Positions 27,801 to 35,878 of a stretch of 64,000 nt of DNA are shown one piece after another. Source of the DNA: Acidobacteriota bacterium. GTDB lineage: Bacteria; Acidobacteriota; Blastocatellia; Chloracidobacteriales; JADJPF01. The notes beneath the pieces are model-generated. The model made no database searches and was not told the origin of the DNA. It was given only the letters and a program-made list of their open reading frames with translations. Location: the NCBI GenBank assembly GCA_016213785.1, contig JACQZQ010000021.1, positions 62,001 through 126,000 on the forward strand, given 5' to 3'. Numbering within the stretch: the first letter of the stretch is position 1; every line of letters begins with the position of its first letter. Both the position numbers and the translations under genes were made by a program.

Positions 27801-29871
27801 CTTTAATTAAATGAAAAACTTGAACACTCTGATAAAGAAAATTATCATTAAATAAAGATACTGATAAATCGGCAAGCTGGGTTAAGTAATTTTCTGGCTT
27901 AAAAGTCTCTTTATTTTCATATTCATTGTAACGATCAGACTCGTTAGCTAAAAGTATTTCTTTTTTAATCTTTTTATCTTTTATTAAATCAACAAAGTCT
28001 GCGAGAATATTTTTTATTTTTGTCTGACATTCTTTTACTTTTTCAGCTAATTTAGGCTCCTTAAAGTTATATCTTTTTTCTGAAGATAACACACTATAGG
28101 TTAGATTTTTATAGACACCTTCATTAAATTGATCTTGATGGACAACAATTTCTTTACGCTTTTCTGCAATAAATTTTTCTTGGTTTTGGTTGCGAATTAA
28201 ACCTATAGGTCTAATGTCTTGCCAGCGAAAACGCTGAAATATTTCTGCTAGTTTTTCTTGTTCTTCAACAAGGCAAAAGCTTATTAAAGCTTGTTCAAAA
28301 GCAGGAAAAAACGAATAAATATTCTTAAAATTGACTATTTGGTAGAAAAATATATCAAAAACCTTATTACGTGCGCCTGTTAGAAGTTCTAAAAAAGGTA
28401 TTTGCTTAATCTTTATTGCCCATTGCATTACTAAATTAGCAACATATGGAGCACCTTTAGAGATTTCTAAAACTAAGGATGGAGCAACAATTAAAGGTGC
28501 TCTTATTCCTGCTAAAAACATATCAAAATCTGAAGTTAAAGCCAGTGATTTAACAGCTTCTATTAAACGTGGATCAACAAAACTAGTAGTATTTTCATCA
28601 TTTTGGCTAACAGTTTGCCCCAAACTATCATTTGTATCTAAAGCCAAATTTTTATCAAAAGCTTTTGAAAAAGTTTGTTCACTAGAGATATTTTTTGGTT
28701 CTTCTAAAGGTCTTGTAGCTTTCTTTAAGTTTATATCTTCATCAGTAGTTTTTTGAGATGTTTGGGCTAAAAGAGAAGTAGGAATAGTATTAGCTCCCGA
28801 GAGTCTTGGAGAGTTTGCTCTTGTAACATTGCTAGCTCCATGATGTTGAGTTGTATAAAGACTGCTTAAATCAGTTGTATCTCTAGGAATTCTAGTAGGC
28901 TGTGCTATTGGTGGTGTGAAAGGTGTTGATATTTGGGGATTTGGAGCAAAGATATTAGCTTGTCTATTTCTTCCTGTGCTTTTAGGAGCAAATTCTGAAG
29001 ATCCTTGAAACATAGTTTCTTGCTCAACTGTCTCTAGCTCTCGTTTTAGTTCCAAAACGGTTCGTTGTCTAGCAACAACATCTAAATGTATTCCACGATG
29101 AATGATTTCTCCTAAAGTTGGTGTAACAGAAGGTCTTAATTCACAAAGAGGAGTAACTTTTCCCATCATAGCAATAGGTACAGTACCAGTTAACATTTCA
29201 TAAACCATCAAACAAATAGTAAAAATATCAGACCTAGCATCTAATGGAACTCCATACATTTGCTCAGGAGACATATATTTTAATGTCCCCATACTCCAAT
29301 CTTCGTTAAGGGTAGGACTAGAGGATTCTTTCATTACAGCAATACCAAAATCCAGAACACGAGCCATTCTTTCACCATCATCAAATAGTTGAATCATAAT
29401 ATTTTCTGGTTTGAGATCACGGTGAACAATGCCTTGACGATGAGCCTCATGAAGACCTGCACAAATTTGTTTTGTTATATTTATAGCTTGGCGTTCAGAT
29501 AATTGACCTTCTGTTTTTAATAACTTACGTAAGGTAATTCCTTCAATATACTCCATTACAATATAAGGAGCTTCATCTGAAATAACGCCAAAATCCGTTA
29601 CCATTACAACATTTGGATGAGTTATTCTAGCTAAGGCTTCTGCTTCTCTTTCAAAGCGCACTAAATTAGCAGGATTGGCAGTGACTTGGGCAGGATGCAT
29701 TAGTTTAAGGGCAAAAGTTTTACTAAGCTTCAAGTGAGTTACCTTAAATACTTTTCCCATACCACCTTGCCCAAGTAGTTTATCAACGCGGTATTTACCT
29801 TCTATATTTGTTCCTACAATAGGATCACAAGCCTCTAAATCACTAGTTGTCTCATTCATCTCATCAGCCAT
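24874..29871 (-). CDS. Giant Ser/Thr protein kinase with HEAT-like region and PATAN (DUF4388)-like domain
   Basis: About 1665 residues. A Hanks-type kinase domain (about 26-300) has GQGGMGKVF (34-42), the ATP lysine in FALKLM (56), catalytic HRDLKPEN (150-157), DFG (174-176) and MSPEQM. A Ser/Thr/Pro-rich linker (about 300-440) is likely an autophosphorylation zone. A very long mostly helical region follows, with HEAT-like pieces around 740-930, then a PATAN/DUF4388-like module near 1005-1100 (GQIDFHKGNIWKANV, TGEEAFYWCFLLEAGEIEY), and more helices. No membrane helix is seen, so it is cytoplasmic. The frame opens with TTG at 29931, but the ATG at 29871 has GAGGG upstream and begins just before the kinase fold. 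First gene of an operon with the MOSC protein. Substrates unknown. Confidence 0.88.
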   Translation of the reverse strand: MADEMNETTSDLEACDPIVGTNIEGKYRVDKLLGQGGMGKVFKVTHLKLSKTFALKLMHPAQVTANPANLVRFEREAEALARITHPNVVMVTDFGVISDEAPYIVMEYIEGITLRKLLKTEGQLSERQAINITKQICAGLHEAHRQGIVHRDLKPENIMIQLFDDGERMARVLDFGIAVMKESSSPTLNEDWSMGTLKYMSPEQMYGVPLDARSDIFTICLMVYEMLTGTVPIAMMGKVTPLCELRPSVTPTLGEIIHRGIHLDVVARQRTVLELKRELETVEQETMFQGSSEFAPKSTGRNRQANIFAPNPQISTPFTPPIAQPTRIPRDTTDLSSLYTTQHHGASNVTRANSPRLSGANTIPTSLLAQTSQKTTDEDINLKKATRPLEEPKNISSEQTFSKAFDKNLALDTNDSLGQTVSQNDENTTSFVDPRLIEAVKSLALTSDFDMFLAGIRAPLIVAPSLVLEISKGAPYVANLVMQWAIKIKQIPFLELLTGARNKVFDIFFYQIVNFKNIYSFFPAFEQALISFCLVEEQEKLAEIFQRFRWQDIRPIGLIRNQNQEKFIAEKRKEIVVHQDQFNEGVYKNLTYSVLSSEKRYNFKEPKLAEKVKECQTKIKNILADFVDLIKDKKIKKEILLANESDRYNEYENKETFKPENYLTQLADLSVSLFNDNFLYQSVQVFHLIKDVANNWQVDLYQLTSFQEKGQLLNTQNIEAYVSSEHDRVLVRDAMSLFISWHPHYLLNDIQIADDRRARRTLLRMIECYGKDIYRMLLDELTTNAPTQPWYYARNIASLLGKIVCDDQAMKNEAVTLLDNYWQKNTQRQLIYQIITTLSFIGGDQACEKLIARFRQVETEKNAKAADLCQKLVLALIDIELDKGLEVVVDFYQKTGDLKQIVDRFSKIPVGSYLIQSIAARIWKEIQRQKYSFSLFGDTETTIELLRLVAHMKTEPVMQLCREIIEKVSKKNPLVAEAEKILNSQQPTTFFANERMLQRFAIGKNLPKAVCYIVDSAISCRLLVTAEDGVSGQIDFHKGNIWKANVASHQLTGEEAFYWCFLLEAGEIEYVYIQPAQRPTLMENTELDTLRLVSNGLLRRGEITQIGSNYIQPNSRFRQRPVNIVYTSFEQLTDEPKKYRLVWNVLAQDTTLPDIRKATRLSKHEIYKILLYFFKHKMLIIDGHKEEHKELYIEDGFVMLELNLKRIERRPVMFNYYKTSGEVCADLMRETQDQVLLYVLGVMREFYLEHYENRRVLAPNDLKACLQAIELSINYIKNPLSEEQNLLVNYIQTNFEVREVASKYEEAFIDDPILRTGAVEKIENIEINNDPLDLADNSSDLDINATIQTINLLLDQEIEKATDFNQEEIQDKFDAIAISCAKPLKDFIRELYRNWKANRPLSVSWINLVDPALAVLINSAEKLNYLQMRAILVELQLVINSQRTRSMTFKEANFNADISQQIAHSYLKLSELQPKTFALVISETDLVERKEVLLVKFVLKQIPEVDAKLVNRFLFAGWNRFDNFSQATPDEIIRLVSMPKAIAEQICLKFYQYRNIYYRDDPDYENRFLSMFELNLQLLKEMHTDVEQAVVQEEAGIAGAKERKEYLKPERQRMLWSLFILLAIREEYDLIQMIQQSVFDMRIKLFEDYLAKLIGVDKSSVASSH

Positions 29872-30099
29872 AATGCCCTCTAAAAATATTGATAAAATAG
29901 TAAGTATATAACTCTTATTTCTTATTAACAAACAGCCTACAGCAATCTACGAATTAATCTTATAACATTTATTTTGAGCCAAAATAAAAATACCCTAAAA
30001 CCACTAAATATCTGCTAAATGCTCTTGCTAAAGTCATTAAAATAGCTTTAATCACTTTGGAATAAAGATTAATTACTTCAAAATTAACTAGCTAACAAT

Positions 30100-31104
30100 A
30101 TGTCTACAGAAGAAAAACTTGCTATAGTACTTTTTAATTTAGGAGGGCCTGAAAATCTTGATGATGTGCGCCCTTTTCTATATAACCTATTTTGTGATGC
30201 TGAAATCATTAAACTTCCTTTAGAAGCAATGAGAAAACCTCTGGCTTGGTTTATTTCTACCTTTCGCTATAAAAAATCTAGTGGCTATTATAAAAAAATA
30301 GGTGGAGGCTCTCCCCTACGCCGTATTACTGATGAACAAGGCCAAGCACTAGTTAAAGAGCTATCCCTTAGAGGAATTAAAGCCACTAGCTACACAGCTA
30401 TGAGGTGTTGGAAACCCTTTACAGAAACCGTTATAGAAAATTTAGAAAAAGACGGTATCAATAGAGTAGTAGCACTACCTCTTTATCCCCAGTTTTCAAT
30501 ATCCACAACTAGATCAAGCTTTAGACACTTTATCAAAGTACTTGAGTCTCGTGGAGGCTTACGCCAAATCCGTCGTCACTATATACCTGCTTGGTATGAC
30601 CATCCTAAATATATTGATGCTTTAGTAGAAACTATAGAAATAGCTTATAAAAAGCTTCCTAATCCAGATTTACAAGCAACACATTTAATTTTTAGTGCTC
30701 ATAGTGTACCAGAAAATTACTTAAAGCAAGGGGAACCTTACTTAAAACATACTAAAAAAACTGTTGAGCTAGTTTTAGAAAAACTAGGAAATGCTCGTCC
30801 TTGGACACTATCATTTCAAAGCAAGCTTGGGCCAGTAAAATGGCTAGAACCTCTAACAGATAGCGTAATCCGTAAATTAGGAAAAGAAGGTGTAAAACAA
30901 ATCCTTATTGTGCCTGTAAGCTTTGTCTCTGACCATATTGAGACTCTTTACGAATTAGATATTTTATATAAAGAAACTGCCGATGAAGCAGGTATTGCAC
31001 ATTTTATTCGTGCACCTGCTTTTAATACTTTGCCTAGTTTTATTAGTGCGCTTGCTGATATTGTTGAGGAAAAATTAAATAAAGTAAAGGCTCTTAAGTC
31101 TTAG
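30100..31104 (+). CDS. hemH: Ferrochelatase
   Basis: Inserts Fe(II) into protoporphyrin IX (or coproporphyrin III) in the last steps of haem synthesis. The 334-residue length is normal. Motifs: AIVLFNLGGPENLDDVRPFLYNLF at the N-terminus, GGGSPLRRIT (68-77), PLYPQFSISTTRSS, the metal-site His201 in FSAHSVPENY, SFQSKLGPVKWLEP (238-251), and the conserved acidic helix VSDHIETLYELD with Glu281. No [2Fe-2S] cysteine cluster is evident at the C-terminus. Upstream ribosome site is weak. It stands alone among haem genes here and converges on speD. Confidence 0.97.
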   Translation: MSTEEKLAIVLFNLGGPENLDDVRPFLYNLFCDAEIIKLPLEAMRKPLAWFISTFRYKKSSGYYKKIGGGSPLRRITDEQGQALVKELSLRGIKATSYTAMRCWKPFTETVIENLEKDGINRVVALPLYPQFSISTTRSSFRHFIKVLESRGGLRQIRRHYIPAWYDHPKYIDALVETIEIAYKKLPNPDLQATHLIFSAHSVPENYLKQGEPYLKHTKKTVELVLEKLGNARPWTLSFQSKLGPVKWLEPLTDSVIRKLGKEGVKQILIVPVSFVSDHIETLYELDILYKETADEAGIAHFIRAPAFNTLPSFISALADIVEEKLNKVKALKS

Positions 31105-31123
31105 TTTTAATATTTAGCTTAAT

Positions 31124-31465
31124 TTATAAGCTATGCCGTTCTAGAACTTGGCGTTTTACTTGCTCTGGCTTAAAATATTCTATTAATAGCTTCTCAACTA
31201 AAAAAGCTTTTTCCCTATTTCCACAAGTAAAAATATCTAAAGCTAAATAGTTATACTCCGGCCAGCTATGTAAATTTATATGACTTTCGCTAAGAATTGC
31301 TGTGGCAGTAAAGCCTTGTGGGTTAAATTGATGAAAATAAATAAATAAAGGAGTTAAGCCAGCTTTATCTACAATTTGACGTAAAGTAATTTCTATTTGT
31401 TCTTGGTCATCAACCTTTTGTTGATAACCTTGTAGATCTAAAATTATATGAACTCCAATATGCAT
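31124..31465 (-). CDS. speD: S-adenosylmethionine decarboxylase proenzyme
   Basis: Produces decarboxylated SAM, the aminopropyl donor for spermidine. At 113 residues it is the short bacterial/archaeal class 1B type. Self-cleavage should occur between Glu60 and Ser61 in LSESHINLHSWPEY, leaving a pyruvoyl group on the serine; His66 and Cys81 (DIFTCGN) are the matching processing and catalytic residues. No speE partner is seen in the window. Start lacks a clear ribosome site, but length and N-terminus (HIGVHIILDLQG) match the family. Confidence 0.95.
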   Translation of the reverse strand: MHIGVHIILDLQGYQQKVDDQEQIEITLRQIVDKAGLTPLFIYFHQFNPQGFTATAILSESHINLHSWPEYNYLALDIFTCGNREKAFLVEKLLIEYFKPEQVKRQVLERHSL

Positions 31466-31756
31466 CAGTTTATTTATTTTTACCTAAAATTCCCGTAAAA
31501 CTAAGCTTGACGAAAGAATGCTATTGCTGCTTAACTTAAAAAATCAACAATTTTTGTAAAATTCTACACGTAATCGGGTAGTGGTCAACAAAATTGGTAT
31601 AGGAAATATTTAATTTATTATTATAAATTGCGTTAATTAATTGATAAAATAGTAGTTTAATAAAAATTGGCATTGTCTTATTTTTGGCACAAGTTTTGAT
31701 GGGCGAAAGGACAATTCATCAAATTTATAAAATTTAAATAAAGCTGGTAATGTGTT

Positions 31757-32107
31757 ATGAAGTTAATGGTTAAAATCACTCTTTCACTTCTACTTATTTT
31801 TAATTTTGTTCTAACTGCTTCAGCACTAACAATTCATACAAATTCTTATAATACTAGTAGTTTTGAAGCAGATCAAAAAGGCAAAGGTGGCGGTGGTGGA
31901 GATCAAGGCGGAAATCGTGGTGGTGGAGATCAAGGCGGAAATCGTGGCGGCGGTAGCCGTGATAACTCAGGTAGCCGTCCTCCTGAAAGATATAATCCCC
32001 CTCCTCCCCCTCCTCCAAGAAATGAGCCTAACCGCGACAACGGCAAAGAACCTCGTGTGATTGTTCGAGAGGAAAAAGACGGAAAGAAAAAAGGTGGCGG
32101 TGATTAA
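31757..32107 (+). CDS. Small secreted Gly/Pro-rich protein with 9-residue repeats
   Basis: A 116-residue protein. Residues 1-23 form a signal peptide (MVKITLSLLLIFNFVLTASA). The mature part is low complexity: Gly-rich with GGGDQGGNR repeated twice, then a seven-proline run (NPPPPPPPRNE), and a charged tail ending KDGKKKGGGD. It is unlikely to fold; a surface, linker or nucleic-acid/metal-binding role is possible but nothing shows it. A methionine three codons later could also be the start. An element close to a sigma-54 promoter lies at 31685-31700 but has TTGA where TTGC is expected. The gene ends at a strong terminator. Confidence 0.7.
   Translation: MKLMVKITLSLLLIFNFVLTASALTIHTNSYNTSSFEADQKGKGGGGGDQGGNRGGGDQGGNRGGGSRDNSGSRPPERYNPPPPPPPRNEPNRDNGKEPRVIVREEKDGKKKGGGD
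31892..31945 (+). repeat. Two perfect 27-bp coding repeats (GGGDQGGNR)
   Basis: Two identical 27-base units, beginning GGTGGTGGAGATCAAGG, lie head to tail inside the Gly-rich secreted protein gene. Perfect identity at DNA level suggests recent duplication and possible copy-number variation between strains. Confidence 0.85.
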
Positions 32108-32150
32108 GTAGATTAAGTAAATTTATTAGAGCATTTAGATTGTTTAAGTT

Positions 32151-32185
32151 AAAACCGTGAATAATTTTATTCACGGTTTTTGCTT
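32151..32185 (+). terminator. Rho-independent terminator
   Basis: AAAACCGTGAATA (32151-32163) and TATTCACGGTTTT (32168-32180) form a perfect 13-bp stem with a 4-base loop, followed by TGCTTTTT. It ends the Gly-rich protein gene and probably also serves the convergent enoyl-CoA hydratase gene. Confidence 0.88.
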
Positions 32186-32201
32186 TTTAAAGAAAATTTT
32201 C

Positions 32202-32957
32202 TTATCTTTTTTTTGACTTAAGAGAATCTACTATTGTGCCCATTCTAGCGCGGGTATCTTCAGAAAACCAAATATTAAGAAAATCGCTATCTCCAAGCCG
32301 TCCAAGCATTTCTAGTTTTTCAAGTCTACTAGCTGACATATCACGTTTAATACAAGCAAGTGCTCCAAAGTGTTTTGAAGCCATTTCTTTCGCTAAAGAA
32401 AAAGCTCTTTGTTCTAATTTCTCTAAATCACATATTTCATCAACAAATCCAACTTTTAGTGCTTCTTCAGGGCTAAAAAGAACACCTCGATAAATTGCAT
32501 CAAAATGTGAAGTAACTGGAAGTTTATCTTTAATAATTTCAAGAACTTGGCGAGGGAAAGGTATTCCAACTTGTATTTCATTGACCCCAATTCGTATATC
32601 ACCTTTTGCCATAATACGATAATCTGTTGTTTGAGCTAAAATTGCCCCTCCAGCAATTGCATTTCCATTAATTGCTGAAATAACAACTTGAGGTATTTTC
32701 ATAAACCTCATAAAAGTGCTATTAAACTGTGATAAAAACTGTGATAACTGTACTCTGTCATACTCCCAGAGTTCTAATAAATTAAGGCCAGCAGAAAAAA
32801 ATCTATCATAGCCAGTTAATACAACACATCCCGCAGGTCTTTCCTGCAATTGATCTAAGATTTGGTTTAATCCAGCTAAAAAGTTTGCTCCCATTGCATT
32901 AGCTTTTCCTAGCTGCATTCTAGCAATGGCTACCCCATCCTTATATTCTACATCCAT
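32202..32957 (-). CDS. Enoyl-CoA hydratase/isomerase (crotonase) family protein
   Basis: A 251-residue crotonase-fold protein acting on acyl-CoA thioesters. The oxyanion-hole segments are FFSAGLNLLEL and INGNAIAGGAILAQTTDYRIM. The single likely catalytic Glu is in GVNEIQVGIPFP (about 126), while the first crotonase glutamate position is not acidic (GGAILA), which favours an isomerase or other crotonase chemistry over classical hydration. AGGAG precedes the ATG. It is alone on its strand, so pathway context is missing. Specificity cannot be inferred. Confidence 0.87.
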   Translation of the reverse strand: MDVEYKDGVAIARMQLGKANAMGANFLAGLNQILDQLQERPAGCVVLTGYDRFFSAGLNLLELWEYDRVQLSQFLSQFNSTFMRFMKIPQVVISAINGNAIAGGAILAQTTDYRIMAKGDIRIGVNEIQVGIPFPRQVLEIIKDKLPVTSHFDAIYRGVLFSPEEALKVGFVDEICDLEKLEQRAFSLAKEMASKHFGALACIKRDMSASRLEKLEMLGRLGDSDFLNIWFSEDTRARMGTIVDSLKSKKR

Positions 32958-33117
32958 AAAAACTCCTAGTAGACAGTATCTTTTTGGTTGATAAATATTA
33001 ATCTAGTTGCTAAATAATATCATCATTATTTGACTGGTTATTCACCTAAACTTTGTTTAATTGTTAGGGAATTATATGTTTGTACAACTAAAGATAGGCT
33101 TATAAGCATATTTTCTT

Positions 33118-34425
33118 TTATCTAAAAAAAATTGTAAACTGAGTTGGTTTTCCAATTTGACTCTCTAAAGAAAACTCAAAATTATGTTTAGTTAAAATCT
33201 CTTGAATTAGCATTAACCCTACGCCTTGACCATTTTCTTTAGTACTAAAAAAAGGTGTAAATAGCTTTGCTTGGGTTTCTGCCTTAATACCTTTACCTGT
33301 ATCTAAAATCGCAATATAGCTCTTTCCCTTTTCTTTACCTATTTTAATAGTAATAGTGCCCTCATTTTCTATTGCTTCAATTGCATTTTTTAAAATATTA
33401 ACAAAAACTTGTTCCATTTGGATTTTATCCATTTCAATAAGCTCAATGTTTTCTCTAACTTCCCAACACCATTTAATAGAGCGTTTCTGACATTCTGAGC
33501 GCAGTAAAATTTCTAGACTCTCTAGGATTTGTTTAACATCTGTAAAAGAAACTTTTGGGTTTGGTAGTCTAATTACTTCTGCAAAACTATTCATAAAAAC
33601 ATTAAGTTGTGAATTGCGCAATATAATTACACTAAGAGCATTTTCGTAATCTTCTTTATCTTCTTCTATTAATTGGTTTTTATAATTAAGGCAAGAGTTT
33701 AATAGCGAATTAGTAGCAGCAACAGAATTATTAATCTCATGTGACATCATACGAATTAGCTTTTCATAAGCATTTTTTTCTGAATAACGTAGTTCATCAG
33801 TTAATTCTTCTAGCAAAAAAAAACGCCTTGTAAACCCTCTATCTATAAATTCTGAACAATGGCACTTAATACGCCTACCACCTTGTAAAGAAATAACATT
33901 TGATTGGTATAATCCCAAATCTAGCAATGTATTAGAAAAAGGTTTAGGTAAAACATTTAGCTCTTTTCCTAGTATTTCTTTTACCTGAGTTCGCAAAATT
34001 TTTTCAGCACTAGGATTAGCACTAGTAATTCTGTTGTCAAAATCACAAATTAAAATTCCTGAAGGAGAAGCAGTTAAAATCTTATCTAAAAAAAAGTTTT
34101 GTTCTTGTATCCTTATTCTTTCATCTTTTAGATTATCAACCATTTTATTATAAACAGATATTAACTGATCCATTTCTACTTGACCTATTGTTTGGAAATG
34201 TGAGGTAAAGTCTTTTTCTTCAATAAATTGCACACCAGAGTTAATTAATTCTAAAGTACCAAACAAAGAATTGATTAACTTAATACCACAAAATAAACTT
34301 ACTAAGAAAAATCCTTCTAGGAAAAATAGCCAAAATGGAAAGAAAAAAAAGATACCTAAGGCCAAAGCAGCAAAAACACTATGAAGCGCTAATAAATAAA
34401 GAATAAATCTAGTGCGTAATGTCAA
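33118..34425 (-). CDS. Membrane sensor histidine kinase, NtrY-like, with PAS domain
   Basis: A 435-residue kinase. Two close hydrophobic helices (about 8-28 and 31-50) leave almost no periplasmic loop, so sensing is probably cytoplasmic or in the membrane. A HAMP-like linker (about 55-105) is followed by a PAS domain (about 110-200, SPSGILICDFDNRITSANPSAEKIL), a phosphoacceptor His229 in MMSHEINNSVA, and an ATPase domain with NILKNAIEAIENEG, DTGKGI and GVGLMLIQEIL. Its start overlaps the regulator stop by 4 bases (ATGA). Such PAS kinases paired with NtrC-type regulators often flank MacB-type efflux operons; here the efflux operon is 28 kb away. Confidence 0.92.
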   Translation of the reverse strand: MTLRTRFILYLLALHSVFAALALGIFFFFPFWLFFLEGFFLVSLFCGIKLINSLFGTLELINSGVQFIEEKDFTSHFQTIGQVEMDQLISVYNKMVDNLKDERIRIQEQNFFLDKILTASPSGILICDFDNRITSANPSAEKILRTQVKEILGKELNVLPKPFSNTLLDLGLYQSNVISLQGGRRIKCHCSEFIDRGFTRRFFLLEELTDELRYSEKNAYEKLIRMMSHEINNSVAATNSLLNSCLNYKNQLIEEDKEDYENALSVIILRNSQLNVFMNSFAEVIRLPNPKVSFTDVKQILESLEILLRSECQKRSIKWCWEVRENIELIEMDKIQMEQVFVNILKNAIEAIENEGTITIKIGKEKGKSYIAILDTGKGIKAETQAKLFTPFFSTKENGQGVGLMLIQEILTKHNFEFSLESQIGKPTQFTIFFR

Positions 34426-35807
34426 AGTTTAATCCCATATTTCTCAAACCTACGATAAAGAGAAGTCCTTGTTAATCCTAAAGATTCTGCTGTTTTAGAA
34501 ATATTTCCTACATGGTGTTTTAAGCATTTTAAGATCATAGCCTTTTCTATTTCATCTAAAGTCATACTACCAACATTTGGAAGACTATTTATAGACTCTA
34601 TTTCATTTTGCTCAAAGCTTAATGAAAGAGCAAAGTCATCTTTTTGTAAGATATTTTGGCTAGTAATTAATACTGCCCGCTCAATTACATGTCTTAATTG
34701 ACGAATATTACCCGGCCAAGTAAAACTCTGTAACCATTTAAGTGCGTCATTACTTATACTTAAGTCACTACGATTATAAACATTTCCAAGAGTTTTTAGA
34801 AAATGTTTTACCAAAATAGGAATATCATCAATTCGTTCGCGTAAGGAGGGTAGGTGTAGAGAAATTAAGTTTAAGCGATAAAGTAAATCTTCTCTAAATT
34901 CTCCCTTAGCAACCATATCTGAGAGCGATCGATTAGTAGCTGTAATAATACGTACATCTACAGTTTGGCTACGACTTGATCCTAACACTTCGTAGGTGCG
35001 GTCTTGTAAAACTCTTAGCATTTTAACTTGAGAACTAGTTTCTAGATCTCCTATTTCATCTAAAAAAATAGTCCCCCCTTGAGCAACCTCAAATCTACCT
35101 TTACGGTCTTGTGTTGCACCAGTAAAAGCGCCTCTTACATGTCCAAATATTTCGCTTTCAAAAAGAGAAAAAGGAATTGCCCCTAAGTTAACCTTTATAA
35201 AAGGTTTACCACAACGTTTACTATTTTGGTGAATAACTTCAGCTAAAACTTCTTTTCCTGTACCACTCTCCCCAGTAATTAAAACTGATGCATCTGTAGA
35301 ACTAACACGAGTAGCAATTTCTAATATACTTAAAAAGCTTAAGCTATTTCCAATACAACTACTTATTTGATAATTAGCTTCTAGTTGCTCACGGGTTATA
35401 TTTTTTATTTTTGGAGATTCTTTATCAGCCTCAGTTAGACCTAAAACTGTTTTGACCGATAAAAGTAATTGTTGGTTAGTCCAAGGTTTAGTAACAAAAT
35501 CTGCTGCGCCCGCCTTCATTCCCTTTACAGCTAAAGAGATAGAACCCCAAGCGGTAATTAAAATAATAGGTAAGGATGGATAATGATTTTTTATTTCTTT
35601 TAATAGATCTAAACCTTCCTCTCCTGTTGTTTCACGAGAAAAGTTCATATCTTGCAAAACTAACTGAAAACTTTCTTTGTCTAGTTTTTCCAAAGCTTCT
35701 TTAGGATTATAAGCAATTTTAGATTTATATCCTGCTTGCTTAAGCATTAAAGCTAGAGAAGCTGTAACTGACTGATCATCATCTATAATTAATACTGTTG
35801 CTGTCAT
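34422..35807 (-). CDS. Sigma-54-dependent NtrC-family response regulator
   Basis: A 461-residue activator. Receiver domain 1-120 with Asp53 in LQDMNFS and Lys in TKPW; AAA+ domain about 145-375 with Walker A GESGTGKE (179-186), the sigma-54-contacting GAFTGA (226-231), Walker [12 protein letters not shown], and R-finger region; Fis-type helix-turn-helix about 418-460 ([24 protein letters not shown]). It is phosphorylated presumably by the overlapping PAS histidine kinase and remodels sigma-54 polymerase at target promoters. AAAGGGC precedes the ATG. Targets unknown; the possible sigma-54 promoter at 6.2 kb is one candidate. Confidence 0.95.
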   Translation of the reverse strand: MTATVLIIDDDQSVTASLALMLKQAGYKSKIAYNPKEALEKLDKESFQLVLQDMNFSRETTGEEGLDLLKEIKNHYPSLPIILITAWGSISLAVKGMKAGAADFVTKPWTNQQLLLSVKTVLGLTEADKESPKIKNITREQLEANYQISSCIGNSLSFLSILEIATRVSSTDASVLITGESGTGKEVLAEVIHQNSKRCGKPFIKVNLGAIPFSLFESEIFGHVRGAFTGATQDRKGRFEVAQGGTIFLDEIGDLETSSQVKMLRVLQDRTYEVLGSSRSQTVDVRIITATNRSLSDMVAKGEFREDLLYRLNLISLHLPSLRERIDDIPILVKHFLKTLGNVYNRSDLSISNDALKWLQSFTWPGNIRQLRHVIERAVLITSQNILQKDDFALSLSFEQNEIESINSLPNVGSMTLDEIEKAMILKCLKHHVGNISKTAESLGLTRTSLYRRFEKYGIKL

Positions 35808-35878
35808 AAATAGCCCTTTCCAGCAAAACTATAGCGAATCTCTATTAAGAGAAAAACAGTTATAATTAGAATAAGTAA

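Noticed and set aside
31685-31700. Sigma-54 promoter before the Gly-rich gene
   Set aside because: The invariant GC of the -12 element is GA, so it was not listed as a promoter.
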